From NCBI GenBank assembly GCA_944380635.1, contig CALWID010000005.1:24507-88506 (forward strand): DNA of 64,000 nt, given 5' to 3'. This DNA is from an uncultured Eubacterium sp. GTDB taxonomy: Bacteria > Bacillota > Clostridia > Oscillospirales > Acutalibacteraceae. This document shows, piece after piece, positions 42,943 to 52,509 of the stretch (positions are counted from its first letter, which is position 1; every line of letters starts with the position of its first letter). The notes under the pieces were generated by a model that did no database searches, was not told where the DNA came from, and saw only the letters and a list, made by a program, of their open reading frames with translations. The translations under genes were made by a program, and so were the position numbers.

Positions 42943-43872
42943 TTATTTAAGGGTTTCAAATTCAGGATAATATTTGAATTTTGCCTCGCCTAAAATTTTG
43001 TCTTCCCGAACAAAAGTATTGTCCCAAAATCTTGAGTCATGCGATTCGTTTCTGTTGTCGCCCATACAGAAATAAAGATTTTCGGAAACGGTGTATTCGC
43101 CGCTGTCGCTGACGGTGCAGTATTTATCAAGAAACTGCGAATAACCGACTCGCATACCGTTTTCGGCATAGCAGAAAATGCCGTCCGTGGTTATCACTTC
43201 TCCTTTTTCGGGGATGTAGTACGGACCGTAATCACCAATCGGCTCACCGTTTGTAACAAAACTTTGGTCTGTTTCGTAAGTGTTGCCGTCTTTGTCCGTA
43301 ATAAACGCGGTGCCTTCTACTATTGTAACCGTTTCGCCGGGAAGCCCTATAACTCTCTTAACAAAAATTTGGCTTTCGTCATCAGGGTAGTAGAAAAGTA
43401 TTATATCATATCTTTCAGGCGAACTGTTAATATATGCAAGCCTGCTTGCAATAATTCTGTCGCCCTCGTTAATTGTGTTTTTCATAGATCCGGTTGGCAC
43501 AACGGCGTTTGCAAACACAAATGATTTAAGCAGCAAAGCAATTATAACGGCTATGATTATGGGCAGCAGGAAATCAATTGTTTCTCTGAATTTGCCTTTC
43601 TTTTTCTTTGCCTTTTTGCCTTTTTTACCGTTCTGACCGTCATCTTCCGGGTTTTCCTCTTTCGGATTTTCTTCAAGAGCGGAATTATAATCGTTGCCGT
43701 ATTTTTTGTCATTTGCTTTTTCGGTTATTTTGCTTTCCAGTTCATCTATCTGTTTTGTGGCGCTGAGTTCGGGCGAAATGTTTGTGTTAAAATACTTTGC
43801 CCCGCAGTTGGGGCAGGTAATCCAGTCGCCGTTTTCTTCAATGCCGTCAAATCCGCATTTTTTGCATTTCAT
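42943..43872 (-). CDS. lepB: Signal peptidase I with N-terminal zinc ribbon
   Basis: Signal peptidase I cleaves signal peptides after Sec export, using a Ser-Lys dyad. The catalytic Ser129 is in VVPTGSMKNT, the general-base Lys in IFVKRVIGLPGE, and MGDNRNESHDSRFW is the family signature. One transmembrane helix (about 100-118, LLPIIIAVIIALLLKSFVFA) anchors it. Before it lie 98 extra residues: a cytoplasmic zinc ribbon with C3-x2-C6 and C20-x2-C23, then an acidic/basic linker ending in a run of lysines. The fusion is unusual for a 309-residue SPase I. ATG follows the stop of the GH36-like gene directly. Confidence 0.94.
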   Translation of the reverse strand: MKCKKCGFDGIEENGDWITCPNCGAKYFNTNISPELSATKQIDELESKITEKANDKKYGNDYNSALEENPKEENPEDDGQNGKKGKKAKKKKGKFRETIDFLLPIIIAVIIALLLKSFVFANAVVPTGSMKNTINEGDRIIASRLAYINSSPERYDIILFYYPDDESQIFVKRVIGLPGETVTIVEGTAFITDKDGNTYETDQSFVTNGEPIGDYGPYYIPEKGEVITTDGIFCYAENGMRVGYSQFLDKYCTVSDSGEYTVSENLYFCMGDNRNESHDSRFWDNTFVREDKILGEAKFKYYPEFETLK

Positions 43873-46215
43873 TTATTTTTTGCGCCTCTTTCTTGATTTC
43901 TTTAATATGCCGCCGAGTTCAACTATATCACTGTATGGGGTGGCGGAATTTATAACTCTGAATCCTTCGGCGTCGCTTGTAAGTTCGCAGGAAAGTATCG
44001 CTTTGCCGCGCCCACTGTATGCTGAGCAGTCAAGAGAATTGTCTACATAAAGTTTTATCATTCTGTTTTTCTCTCTTACAACGGTAACGGTGTGGTTTGA
44101 AGAACTTATTGAGTTTTCCGATTTAAGCCTGAGGGTTCCCATATTAACGGTTATTATGCCTTTGTCAATACGAATCATAATATCATCGTTTTGGCATATA
44201 ATACCGTCATTTCCGTCATATTCAAAAATAATGGTAAAATCATTAACTTCGTCGGCGCCGGTGTATCTTTTATCCGTTTTTCCAAACTGGAATATCTTAA
44301 TTTCAAACGGCGCAAGCGTAAGATTGATTTTGTCATTATAATTATACAGGTCTGAACTCTCTGCGCCGTTTTTGTTAAGCACATTATAGCGGCGCGCGTC
44401 TTTAAGAGTTTCGGGGCAGCCCATAAGTTTGTTTAAAGTCAGCGTCAGCGGAGCCGCCTCGTGGGTCGGGTTTCTCAGCCCTATAACGCCCTCGCCGTCA
44501 TCAGTCCACGCAGCGTAGCAGTAAACATTGTTTTCCGCCGGGTCGCCGCCGAGCAGCATTGCGTTTTTAAGAATATGGTGGTTTGCCCTCTGCCAGTTGA
44601 TGACGCGGGCGAGCGTCCTCCATTTTTCATCGTTCATCATGGAGGGGGATATATACAGTTCGTCTAATGCCGAGCCACGGCACGCGTTCCAGAAAAACGC
44701 CTTTTCAAATTCCGCGTCGTTATAGTCAAGGTGTGCCTCACGGCCGTATATTGGCTCGTGATTATATATGTTCCCCATAGGAAACTGTAATCCCCTTTTA
44801 ACTATAAAATCATAGTAAATCGAATCGCGGTATGTAATTTCCGCGTCCGCCTGCGATTGTTCGTTTTTAGGGTAATTTTTTGCAAATCCTATATCGCCGC
44901 TGTTTTGCAGCCAAATTGAATTTACATACTGAAGCCACCACGGCGAGGGGTTAACATAGCAGGTTATGTTAAGCCATATATCCTTGCCCTGCGCGCTCCT
45001 TACATCCCGCAGCGCCTTGAATATTTTTATCCACCTGCGCCACAATTCTGTTATAAAATACATATCGTGGTCGCCGCCGGTTATGTGGTCGTGCTTTGAA
45101 TTTTTGCACGGTTTCAGCGCAAAACCGTCAAGTTTCCAGTATGCAATGTCATTTTCCTTAGTTGTCTGAACAAGAAATTCCTTAAGTTTTTTAAGGTATG
45201 TTTTTGAGCAAACGCAGATGTCGTCTGATTCGGCGTTGTAATATCCGTTGCCTGAATGTTCTATCTTTTTGGCAAATTTGGAATTAAAGTTGTATCCGCC
45301 GCGCGGGCCCAGCCAAACACCAAAACTGCTGCCGAGGCATTTGGTAAGATAACTAAGGTCAAGCACTCCGTTAGGGAATTTTTTCTGATTAAAACTCCAG
45401 AATCCCGCCCTGTAATTATTCCAGCCGTCATCAATAACATATCCGTCAAGCGGTGCAACGCCGTTTGAGGTCAGTTTGCTTTCAACTTTGTAAAACGCCG
45501 CCTCCGTATTATCTGCGTCAATATCCATCATTCTGTCATACCAGGTGTTGTACTGAACACGGAAAGGCGATTTTACGGAAATTCTGTCAATATACTCAAA
45601 AAATGCCTTTTTAAGGTCAACCATCATCGGGCTTTTGGCGGCCCCCATAACGGTGGTGGGGCAGATTATTTTTCTCTCTGCGCTTTTGCCTATAAAATAA
45701 ACTACTTCGCCTCTGCCGTGAAATACGCCGTTTTTAGTGCCCGGGAATACACAGCCGAAAAATAAACTGTCAATATAAAACGGCTGCCCAAGGTTGGAGT
45801 AAAATTCGCCGATTTCAGTTTCGCCGCCGTTCGCCGTGTATGAAGTTTTTGAGTTAACAATGCCTATGTTTTCCAGCATTACATAATCAATGGTTTTAGG
45901 TTCGCTCTGCTCAATCGCTATCTGCTTTTCAAGCGTTTCGCCGTCCGAGCCTATACGGTAACTCATTGTAACCGTGGTGTGCATTTCTTCTTTAAATCGG
46001 AAAAAAAGTTTTCCGTCTTTTTCAACAGCTTCGCTGACCGTCAGATTTTTGGAAGATACAGTATCGCCGTCTTTAAATCTTATTTCAAATTCGCTGCCGC
46101 TGCCGTCCGGTATAAACACCATTCCGGAATAAGTGTTGGTTATTTGGGATGCGTAAAGATACCCGTCCGTAACATTAAATTCTCTTTCAAGTTTGCTGCT
46201 TTTCAGTTTAAACAT
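43873..46215 (-). CDS. GH36-like alpha-galactosidase family protein
   Basis: A 780-residue clan GH-D type glycosidase. After an N-terminal beta-sandwich (to about 210) the barrel holds LDGYVIDDGWNNYRAGFWSF (substrate-binding DDGW) and the probable nucleophile Asp in AYWKLDGFAL; a candidate acid/base lies near SGDIGFAK. The C-terminal 130 residues (from about 650) look like a concanavalin/laminin-G beta-sandwich, perhaps carbohydrate-binding. It most resembles alpha-galactosidase or alpha-N-acetylgalactosaminidase relatives; specificity is not provable here. No signal peptide. ATG follows GGGACAG. The stop TAA abuts the lepB start codon. Confidence 0.82.
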   Translation of the reverse strand: MFKLKSSKLEREFNVTDGYLYASQITNTYSGMVFIPDGSGSEFEIRFKDGDTVSSKNLTVSEAVEKDGKLFFRFKEEMHTTVTMSYRIGSDGETLEKQIAIEQSEPKTIDYVMLENIGIVNSKTSYTANGGETEIGEFYSNLGQPFYIDSLFFGCVFPGTKNGVFHGRGEVVYFIGKSAERKIICPTTVMGAAKSPMMVDLKKAFFEYIDRISVKSPFRVQYNTWYDRMMDIDADNTEAAFYKVESKLTSNGVAPLDGYVIDDGWNNYRAGFWSFNQKKFPNGVLDLSYLTKCLGSSFGVWLGPRGGYNFNSKFAKKIEHSGNGYYNAESDDICVCSKTYLKKLKEFLVQTTKENDIAYWKLDGFALKPCKNSKHDHITGGDHDMYFITELWRRWIKIFKALRDVRSAQGKDIWLNITCYVNPSPWWLQYVNSIWLQNSGDIGFAKNYPKNEQSQADAEITYRDSIYYDFIVKRGLQFPMGNIYNHEPIYGREAHLDYNDAEFEKAFFWNACRGSALDELYISPSMMNDEKWRTLARVINWQRANHHILKNAMLLGGDPAENNVYCYAAWTDDGEGVIGLRNPTHEAAPLTLTLNKLMGCPETLKDARRYNVLNKNGAESSDLYNYNDKINLTLAPFEIKIFQFGKTDKRYTGADEVNDFTIIFEYDGNDGIICQNDDIMIRIDKGIITVNMGTLRLKSENSISSSNHTVTVVREKNRMIKLYVDNSLDCSAYSGRGKAILSCELTSDAEGFRVINSATPYSDIVELGGILKKSRKRRKK

Positions 46216-46236
46216 ATTCTGTCCCTTTTTTCATCA

Positions 46237-46500
46237 TCACTGGTTATTCTGCTTTTCAATTTCGTCAAGCGCTTTTGCAAGTTGGTCCGGGCAGGAGGTT
46301 TGCTTTATGCCGCATTTTATGCCCGCAAGCGTGTTCTTAACCTCGTCTATCTTTCTGCCTTTAACAAGCGCCGCAATGCCTTTAAGATTGCCGTTGCAGC
46401 CGCCCGTGTAACTTACATTTTTTATCGTCTGCCCGTCATCGTCTATTTCTATTGTAATCATTTTTGAGCAGGTGCCCTGCGTTTTATAAGTATATGTCAT
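46237..46500 (-). CDS. TSCPD domain protein
   Basis: An 87-residue protein named for its conserved TSCPDQLAKAL. Related sequences occur as the C-terminal tail of B12-dependent ribonucleotide reductases, and the stand-alone form (TIGR03905-like) is of unknown function. Cysteines in GTCSKM, TGGCNGNL, GIKCGIKQTSC could bind metal. ATG follows GCGGAAC. The GH36-like gene starts 21 bases later on the same strand, but a functional link is not evident. Confidence 0.9.
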   Translation of the reverse strand: MTYTYKTQGTCSKMITIEIDDDGQTIKNVSYTGGCNGNLKGIAALVKGRKIDEVKNTLAGIKCGIKQTSCPDQLAKALDEIEKQNNQ

Positions 46501-46643
46501 TTTGTTCCGCTTCCTGTTCTCTAAATAGTTGTTTTGTATTTATTTATAATACTACAATTTATAATTATAATCAATATTGTAAACCTTTTCAATAACAAAA
46601 TATTACATAATTTTGAATTTATAAAATTTATTTTAACTTAATC

Positions 46644-46672
46644 TTGAAAAGGCTTTAGCACTGTGATATTAT
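46644..46672 (+). promoter_or_regulatory. iol operon promoter
   Basis: TTGAAA at 46,644-46,649, 17-base spacer, TATTAT at 46,667-46,672, giving a leader of about 95 bases. Confidence 0.75.
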
Positions 46673-46696
46673 TAAAATAATTTAAAGTGCGAATAG

Positions 46697-46746
46697 ACGC
46701 GGATCTATCATTCCATGCCTTGCAGGGTTTGTTTTCCGCGTTTTTT
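46697..46746 (+). terminator. Terminator-like hairpin in iol leader
   Basis: ACGCGGA (46,697-46,703) pairs with TCCGCGT (46,735-46,741) and is followed by TTTTTT. The 31-base loop includes CCTTGCAGG. Its place between promoter and first gene suggests transcription attenuation. Confidence 0.5.
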
Positions 46747-46775
46747 CCGTAAATAACAAAAAAGGGGTAAATAAT

Positions 46776-47792
46776 ATGGAAAAGATTAAAGTCGGTATTA
46801 TCGGCGCGGGCAGAATAGGGCAGGTACATGCAAAGTCTATTACCTATCATATTCCCCAGGCTCAACTTGTGGCTATTTCTGATATTTATGAGGAAGGCGC
46901 TAAAAAAGTTGCCGGTGAACTCGGTATTCCCAACTATTACAAAGATTATCACGAGATACTTAACGACCCGTCCATAGACGCAGTCCTTATCTGTTCTTCA
47001 ACGGATACTCACGCGGATATAGCGTGTGAGGCAGCCGCCGCAGGCAAACACATTTTTTGTGAAAAACCGGTAGACCTTACGGTTGCCAAGATTAAAAAAG
47101 TTATTGACGCTGTTGATAAAGCGGGCGTAAAACTTCAGATAGGTTTTAACAGAAGATACGACCATAATTTCGCTTACATAAAGAAACTTGAGGATGACGG
47201 CAAAATCGGCAAAATTCAAACTATTAAAATTACAAGCCGAGATCCTGAGCCGCCGTCAATAGATTATGTTAAGGTTTCCGGCGGAATGTTTCTTGATATG
47301 ACGGTTCATGATTTTGATATGGCGCGCTTTATCGGCGGTGAGGTTGATGAGGTGTACGCTAACGCAACTGTTATGGTAGACCCTGCAATCGGAGAGGCGG
47401 GCGATGTTGATACCGCTCTTGTTGCTCTTAAATTCAAAAGCGGCGCTATCGGCGTAATTGATAACTGCCGCAAAGCGTCTTACGGCTATGACCAGCGCCT
47501 TGAGGTGTTCGGCTCAAAAGGGCAGGCAAGCGCCTCTAACGATACTCCTACAAATGTTGCCTTTATTGATGAAAACGGCAGCGTGGAGGATAAACCGCTT
47601 TATTTCTTCCTTGAAAGATATATGCAGTCATTTACTGATGAAATGACCCAGTTTATAGACTGCGTTATTAACGATAAGCCCACTCAGACCACTGTTTATG
47701 ACGGGCTTGAGGCTCTTCGTCTCGGTCTTGCCGCAAAGAAATCAGTTGCGGAGCACAGACCTGTTAAACTTTCCGAAATCGAGGGATGCTGA
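46776..47792 (+). CDS. iolG: Inositol 2-dehydrogenase
   Basis: IolG oxidises myo-inositol to scyllo-inosose (2-keto-myo-inositol) with NAD+. The 338-residue Gfo/Idh/MocA protein has the dinucleotide-binding GIIGAGRIGQVHAKS, the catalytic lysine in CEKPVDLT, and the substrate-site FLDMTVHDFDMARF and RRYDHNF typical of inositol dehydrogenases. ATG follows AAAAAGGGG. iolD starts inside the last codons, and iolE follows, so the three genes form an operon for the first three steps of inositol breakdown. Confidence 0.94.
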   Translation: MEKIKVGIIGAGRIGQVHAKSITYHIPQAQLVAISDIYEEGAKKVAGELGIPNYYKDYHEILNDPSIDAVLICSSTDTHADIACEAAAAGKHIFCEKPVDLTVAKIKKVIDAVDKAGVKLQIGFNRRYDHNFAYIKKLEDDGKIGKIQTIKITSRDPEPPSIDYVKVSGGMFLDMTVHDFDMARFIGGEVDEVYANATVMVDPAIGEAGDVDTALVALKFKSGAIGVIDNCRKASYGYDQRLEVFGSKGQASASNDTPTNVAFIDENGSVEDKPLYFFLERYMQSFTDEMTQFIDCVINDKPTQTTVYDGLEALRLGLAAKKSVAEHRPVKLSEIEGC

Positions 47793-47794
47793 TA

Positions 47795-49648
47795 ATGAAA
47801 AGAGAAAGATTAACTATGGCTCAGGCGCTCGTCCGCTTTCTTGATAATCAGTATATTGAGTGCGACGGCGTAGAATCGAAATTTGTTTCAGGCATATTCG
47901 GCATATTCGGCCACGGCTGTGTTGTCGGAGTAGGTCAGGCGCTCGAGCAGGGCGGTCATAATCTTAAATTTTATCAGGGCAAAAATGAGCAGAATATGGC
48001 TCTTGCCGCTGTTGCTTACGCAAAGCAAATGGATAGAAAAGCAATTATTCCCTGCGTTTCGTCCATAGGGCCGGGCGCAACTAATATGGTAACGGCGTGC
48101 GGCTGCGCAACGGCAAACAGGATACCTCTTCTTGTTTTGCCGGGCGATACTTTTGCCTGCCGCCAGCCGGACCCTGTTTTGCAGCAGGCTGAATTTTTTG
48201 ATAATTACGGCAGAACGGTTACGGACGCTTTTAAAGGCGTTTGCCATTATTTTGACAGAATTTTAAGACCCGAGCAGCTTATGACGGCGTGCATAAACGC
48301 AATGCGCGTGCTTACGGACCCGGCGGATACGGGCGCGGTCTGCCTTGCAATGCCTCAGGATGTTGAGGGTGAGGCTTATGATTATCCCGAACATTTCCTG
48401 CAAAAGCGTGTTTGGCATATGGATAGAAGACCGATTACTTCTTCCCAACTTGAAAGAGCGGCAAACCTTATTAAATCCGCTAAAAAGCCGATTCTTATAT
48501 GCGGCGGCGGCGTGCGTTACAGCGGCGCGGAAAAGGAACTTCTTGAATTTGCCGAAAAATATAATATTCCTATCAGTGAAACTCAGGCGGGCAGAAGCCT
48601 TGTTTCGTGGAAACACCCGCTTAATCTCGGCGGAATCGGCGTAACCGGCGGCAAAGCCGCAAATGTTATCGGCAGGGATGCGGACCTTATAATCGGCGTC
48701 GGCACAAGATTTACCGATTTCACAACTTCTTCAAAATGGCTGTTTAATGAAAACAGAAAAGTCCTTGGCATAAATATCTGCCCGTTTGACGCATATAAAA
48801 TGGACGCTGAGGCTATTGTTGCGGACGCTAAAGAGGCGCTTAAAGCGCTTATCGGTGCGTGCGAAGGGTATAAAACAGAGTATACCGATGAGATTGCGAA
48901 CGCTAAAAAAGAATGGGATTCTATTGTAGATGAATATTATTCTACTGAACTTCCCGGAGGGCTGAATCAAACTCTTGCCCTCGGCATTATCAATGAGTTT
49001 ATGGGCGATGATGATATTGCCGTTGCGGCGGCAGGTTCTCTCCCCGGCGATATGCAAAGACTGTTCAGACCTAAAAACAGCAGAACATATCATATGGAAT
49101 ACGGCTATTCAAATATGGGCTATGAGATAAACGGCGCTTTCGGCGTAAAACTTGCCGAGCCGGATAAAGAAGTTTATGCGTTCTGCGGCGACGGTTCTTT
49201 CCTTATGGCTCATTCTGAACTTTATACTTCACTTCAGGAGGGCTTAAAACTCAATATCTGCGTGTTTGATAATATGGGTTGGGGATGTATTGAAAATCTT
49301 CAGAATAATCAGGGCACAGATACTTTCGGCACTGTTTTCCGCGCAAGAAATCCAAAAACGGGTATGCTTGACGGAGGCGAAATTCCTGTTGATTTTGCTA
49401 AAATTGCAGAGGGATACGGAGCCAAGGGCTATACTATCCGCACTTCTGATGAACTGAGAGCGGCGCTTGAAGACGCTAAAAAACAGACTAAAAGCGTTGT
49501 TTTTGATATTAAAGTGCTGCCTAAAACAATGACCCCGGGATTTGAATCCTGGTGGAGAGTCGGCGTTGCGGAGGTTTCAAAGAGCAAAACGGTTGCCGCC
49601 GCCTATGAAGATATGCAAAAGCATATTAAAGAAACATTTGATTATTGA
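47795..49648 (+). CDS. iolD: THcHDO hydrolase IolD
   Basis: IolD is the TPP-dependent enzyme opening the ring of 3D-(3,5/4)-trihydroxycyclohexane-1,2-dione to 5-deoxyglucuronate. The 617-residue protein has the acetolactate-synthase fold: [18 protein letters not shown], the TPP glutamate in [13 protein letters not shown], and the Mg-binding [14 protein letters not shown]...; [13 protein letters not shown] and [13 protein letters not shown] are specific to IolD. ATG at 47,795 is used because GAGGG lies 9 bases upstream; ATG at 47,786 is three codons earlier. It starts 2 bases after the iolG stop. Confidence 0.95.
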   Translation: MKRERLTMAQALVRFLDNQYIECDGVESKFVSGIFGIFGHGCVVGVGQALEQGGHNLKFYQGKNEQNMALAAVAYAKQMDRKAIIPCVSSIGPGATNMVTACGCATANRIPLLVLPGDTFACRQPDPVLQQAEFFDNYGRTVTDAFKGVCHYFDRILRPEQLMTACINAMRVLTDPADTGAVCLAMPQDVEGEAYDYPEHFLQKRVWHMDRRPITSSQLERAANLIKSAKKPILICGGGVRYSGAEKELLEFAEKYNIPISETQAGRSLVSWKHPLNLGGIGVTGGKAANVIGRDADLIIGVGTRFTDFTTSSKWLFNENRKVLGINICPFDAYKMDAEAIVADAKEALKALIGACEGYKTEYTDEIANAKKEWDSIVDEYYSTELPGGLNQTLALGIINEFMGDDDIAVAAAGSLPGDMQRLFRPKNSRTYHMEYGYSNMGYEINGAFGVKLAEPDKEVYAFCGDGSFLMAHSELYTSLQEGLKLNICVFDNMGWGCIENLQNNQGTDTFGTVFRARNPKTGMLDGGEIPVDFAKIAEGYGAKGYTIRTSDELRAALEDAKKQTKSVVFDIKVLPKTMTPGFESWWRVGVAEVSKSKTVAAAYEDMQKHIKETFDY

Positions 49649-49670
49649 TATTCTGAAAGGTAATAAAGTT

Positions 49671-50570
49671 ATGCTTGATAAAAATAAAGTTAAACTTGCT
49701 ATCGCTCCAATCGGCTGGACTAATGACGATATGCCAGACCTCGGAAGCGAAAATACTTTTGAGCAGTGTATAAGCGAAATGGCGCTTGCCGGATTTAAAG
49801 GTACGGAGATAGGCAATAAATATCCCAAAGACCCAAAGGTGCTTAAAAAATATCTTGATATAAGAGGACTTCAGGTCTGCAACGCGTGGTTTTCATCATA
49901 TCTCACTTCAAAACCGTATGAGGAAACCATTGAGGCTTTCAAAAAGCACTGCGATATGCTCTGTGAACTCGGCGCCAAGGTAATAGGTGCGTCGGAGCAG
50001 GGCAATTCAATTCAGGGCTGCCTTGATAAATCAATCCTTGATGAAAAGCCCTGTTACACCGATGAGCAGTGGGAAATTGTAACCAAAGGCTTTAATGAAA
50101 TGGGCGAGTATGCCCGCTCAAAAGGAATGTATTTCACCGTTCACCACCATATGGGAACAGGTGTCCAGACCGTTGAGGAAATTGATAAACTTATGGATAT
50201 GACGGACCCTGAACTTGTTTATCTTCTTTTTGACAGCGGTCATCTTACTTTCGCAGGAATAGACCCCGTTCCGGTGCTGAAAAAATATGTAAACCGTGTT
50301 AAGCATGTTCATTTAAAAGATGTGCGAATGGATATTTATAATAACCAGGTTGTGCCTAATCATATGAGTTTTCTTGACGCGGTACGCGCAGGCGTGTTCA
50401 CCGTTCCCGGCGACGGCGATGTCGATTTTAAACCCATTTTCGATATTCTTGCCGATAATGATTATGAAGGCTGGGTAGTAGTTGAGGCGGAGCAGGACCC
50501 CGCAAAGGCAAATCCGTTTGAGTATGCCGTAAAGGCAAGAAAGTATATTGCCGAAAATACCGGCCTTTAA
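49671..50570 (+). CDS. iolE: Myo-inosose-2 dehydratase
   Basis: IolE dehydrates scyllo-inosose to the trione that IolD hydrolyses. The 299-residue TIM-barrel protein begins [20 protein letters not shown] and has the family motifs [32 protein letters not shown] and KHVHLKDVR, with metal ligands Glu, Asp and His. ATG at 49,671 follows GAAAGG; the reading frame is open upstream into iolD but without support. IolB, IolC and IolJ are not in the window, so later steps are encoded elsewhere. Confidence 0.95.
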   Translation: MLDKNKVKLAIAPIGWTNDDMPDLGSENTFEQCISEMALAGFKGTEIGNKYPKDPKVLKKYLDIRGLQVCNAWFSSYLTSKPYEETIEAFKKHCDMLCELGAKVIGASEQGNSIQGCLDKSILDEKPCYTDEQWEIVTKGFNEMGEYARSKGMYFTVHHHMGTGVQTVEEIDKLMDMTDPELVYLLFDSGHLTFAGIDPVPVLKKYVNRVKHVHLKDVRMDIYNNQVVPNHMSFLDAVRAGVFTVPGDGDVDFKPIFDILADNDYEGWVVVEAEQDPAKANPFEYAVKARKYIAENTGL

Positions 50571-50610
50571 TAATTAAAAATACAGGTCTTTAATAATTTA
50601 AATAAAAAGC

Positions 50611-50647
50611 GGGACTGTCTGTAAAAAAGCAGACAGTCCCTTATTTT
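50611..50647 (+). terminator. Terminator of iol operon
   Basis: GGGACTGTCTG and CAGACAGTCCC form a perfect 11-bp stem, followed by TTATTTTG. Also faces the convergent gene. Confidence 0.85.
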
Positions 50648-50668
50648 GTTCGTCTTTACGCCGCTTTA

Positions 50669-51436
50669 TTATCCTTGCTCGTCAAGCATATACGGTATGT
50701 GTTTTGCGCATAATTCCTCAAGAAATTTTACTGCGCTTTCGTCAGTTATCTCAATTCCCGTAAATGTTCTTGTGTCAGTCCCGTTCGGCCCTGCATAGCC
50801 CTCAAAATCCGTGCTTTCGCTTTTGAATATCCATTTGCCCTGATAGTGCGCTATTTCTCCCATACAGCAGTCAGAAACAGGTTTGTTATCCATATAGATA
50901 TAAATATTGCATGTAAAGCCGTCTGATTCGCGCAGCGGGTATGATGCCTGCGTGTAGTCAGAATAAGTTCCGATGTTGGTAATAAAATTTATCACTTCGC
51001 CGCTTTTGGTGTAATAATTGTCGTTCAAAGTTGAATAGTTTGTAAATTCAACCGCGCTGACGCGGCTTTTTGTGTATTCGTTAAGCGGATATTTTTCTTC
51101 AAAATCGTCAATGGCGGTATACAGCATATTGTTGTCCCACTCAAAGAATATAAGAAAATCATTTTCCGTATCGTTTTTAACGGTGTATATTTTTGACTGC
51201 GCAAATATATCAAAACTTCTGTAAACGCACTTGTCCTTTTCATATCTGCATAAACTTATCGGCACTGCGGGCTTGTATATTTTATTATTATATTCTATTG
51301 TGCGATCGGAGGAATAGTCCTCACCGCTGATTTTTGGCATTGAATTTATATAAACAGCCGTTATTGTTATCAGTACGGCAAGTAAAACAGCGGCGGCAAT
51401 GATTATTACTTTTTTCTTAGTTTCTATCTTTTTCAT
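50669..51436 (-). CDS. Hypothetical membrane-anchored protein
   Basis: A 255-residue protein not recognised as a family. A basic N-terminus (MKKIETKKK) and one helix (about 10-31, VIIIAAAVLLAVLITITAVY) give an anchor or uncleaved signal; there is no lipobox cysteine. The exported part is rich in Tyr, Asp and Asn (DYSSDRTIEYNNKIYKP, INFITNIGTYSDYTQASY) and beta-rich. ATG follows GGGTGG. It is monocistronic and diverges from the amino acid ABC operon. Confidence 0.8.
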   Translation of the reverse strand: MKKIETKKKVIIIAAAVLLAVLITITAVYINSMPKISGEDYSSDRTIEYNNKIYKPAVPISLCRYEKDKCVYRSFDIFAQSKIYTVKNDTENDFLIFFEWDNNMLYTAIDDFEEKYPLNEYTKSRVSAVEFTNYSTLNDNYYTKSGEVINFITNIGTYSDYTQASYPLRESDGFTCNIYIYMDNKPVSDCCMGEIAHYQGKWIFKSESTDFEGYAGPNGTDTRTFTGIEITDESAVKFLEELCAKHIPYMLDEQG

Positions 51437-51546
51437 AAATCCACCCGTAAATTAGTTTTGCGTTGCAACTTTATCATATCTTATTTTTTATTCTAATGCA
51501 ATAAATATCTTCTTTGATGTTAAATTATTTATAAGCATATTAACTA

Positions 51547-51575
51547 TTGACTTTAGCGCGCTAATACGATAAAAT
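51547..51575 (+). promoter_or_regulatory. Promoter of amino acid ABC operon
   Basis: TTGACT at 51,547-51,552, 17-base spacer, TAAAAT at 51,570-51,575; GGAGG and ATG follow. Confidence 0.8.
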
Positions 51576-51604
51576 AATCATATCAATTAAACGGAGGAAT
51601 ACAT

Positions 51605-52408
51605 ATGAAAAAATTTAAAAAGTTTTTAGCCGTTCTTTTATCGGTTTTGTTTGTAGCTGGCTGTTTTGCCGCGTGTTCCAACTCCTCATCTGATACAGAC
51701 GCTTCCGCAAGCGATATGCAGTATGTTAAGGATAAGGGCACAATGGTTATCGGCATTACAGAATATGAGCCTATGAACTATTTGGATGAAAACGGAAACT
51801 GGACGGGATTTGATACCGAGTTTGCTCAGGCTGTATGTGAAAAACTCGGCGTTGAGGCTGAATTTAAGGTAATTGACTGGGATAATAAAATTATGGAACT
51901 TGATTCAAAGGCGATTGACTGCTGCTGGAACGGTATGACTCTTACGGACGAAGTTATGTCCTCTATGAACTGCACTGAGCCGTATGTTAAAAACGAGCAG
52001 ATTCTTGTTATGAAGAGCGATGTTATAGCAAATTATCCTGATGTTGCAAGTCTTGCCGGCGTTACTTTCGCCGCTGAGAGCGGTTCGGCGGGCGCTGCCG
52101 CTATTGAAAGCGCAGGTTATATGGATAACTGCACAACGGTAACCGCTCAGTCAGACGCTCTGCTTGAAGTTGAAAGCGGCTCCGTACAGGCTTGCGTTAT
52201 AGACAGCACTATGGCAAAGGCTATGACAGGTGAAGGCACAAGTTATGCAGACCTTGCAGCAGGTTTTACCCTCACATCAGAGGAATACGGTATCGGCTTC
52301 AGAAAAGATTCCGATTTAACCGCTGAAGTTAACAAGATTATAGAGGATATGAAAGCAGACGGCTCTCTTCAGCAACTTGCTGATAAATACGAACTTACTC
52401 TTGCTTAA
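51605..52408 (+). CDS. Amino acid ABC transporter substrate-binding lipoprotein
   Basis: A 267-residue periplasmic-binding-protein family 3 lipoprotein. Signal peptide KKFLAVLLSVLFVAGCFAACS contains lipoboxes at VAGC and FAAC, so the mature N-terminal Cys is Cys20 or Cys24-25. The binding domain starts at KDKGTMVIGITEYEPMNYLD, followed by WTGFDTEFAQAVCEKLGVEA, and closes with YGIGFRKDSDLTAEVNK, all typical of polar amino acid or cystine binders. It is first in an operon with permease, ATPase, and two redox genes. Confidence 0.94.
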   Translation: MKKFKKFLAVLLSVLFVAGCFAACSNSSSDTDASASDMQYVKDKGTMVIGITEYEPMNYLDENGNWTGFDTEFAQAVCEKLGVEAEFKVIDWDNKIMELDSKAIDCCWNGMTLTDEVMSSMNCTEPYVKNEQILVMKSDVIANYPDVASLAGVTFAAESGSAGAAAIESAGYMDNCTTVTAQSDALLEVESGSVQACVIDSTMAKAMTGEGTSYADLAAGFTLTSEEYGIGFRKDSDLTAEVNKIIEDMKADGSLQQLADKYELTLA

Positions 52409-52459
52409 TCAGCGCTGATTTACAGTATTTTTCGCAAATTATTTTTTAATATTACCAAA

Positions 52460-52485
52460 AGGGCAGGGGGAATTCCCTCTGCCCT
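52460..52485 (+). other. Intercistronic hairpin
   Basis: AGGGCAGGGGGAATT and CCCTCTGCCCT fold into a strong stem with no T tract. Placed between the binding protein and permease, it may protect the upstream message or cap partial termination, giving more binding protein than permease. Confidence 0.55.
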
Positions 52486-52509
52486 ATGGTTTTGAAAGGT
52501 ATTCATAAA

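Noticed and set aside
45979-46467. A 162-codon plus-strand frame across the GH36-like and TSCPD genes
   Set aside because: It spans two convincing minus-strand genes and their junction, with Phe/Lys-rich composition typical of antisense frames.
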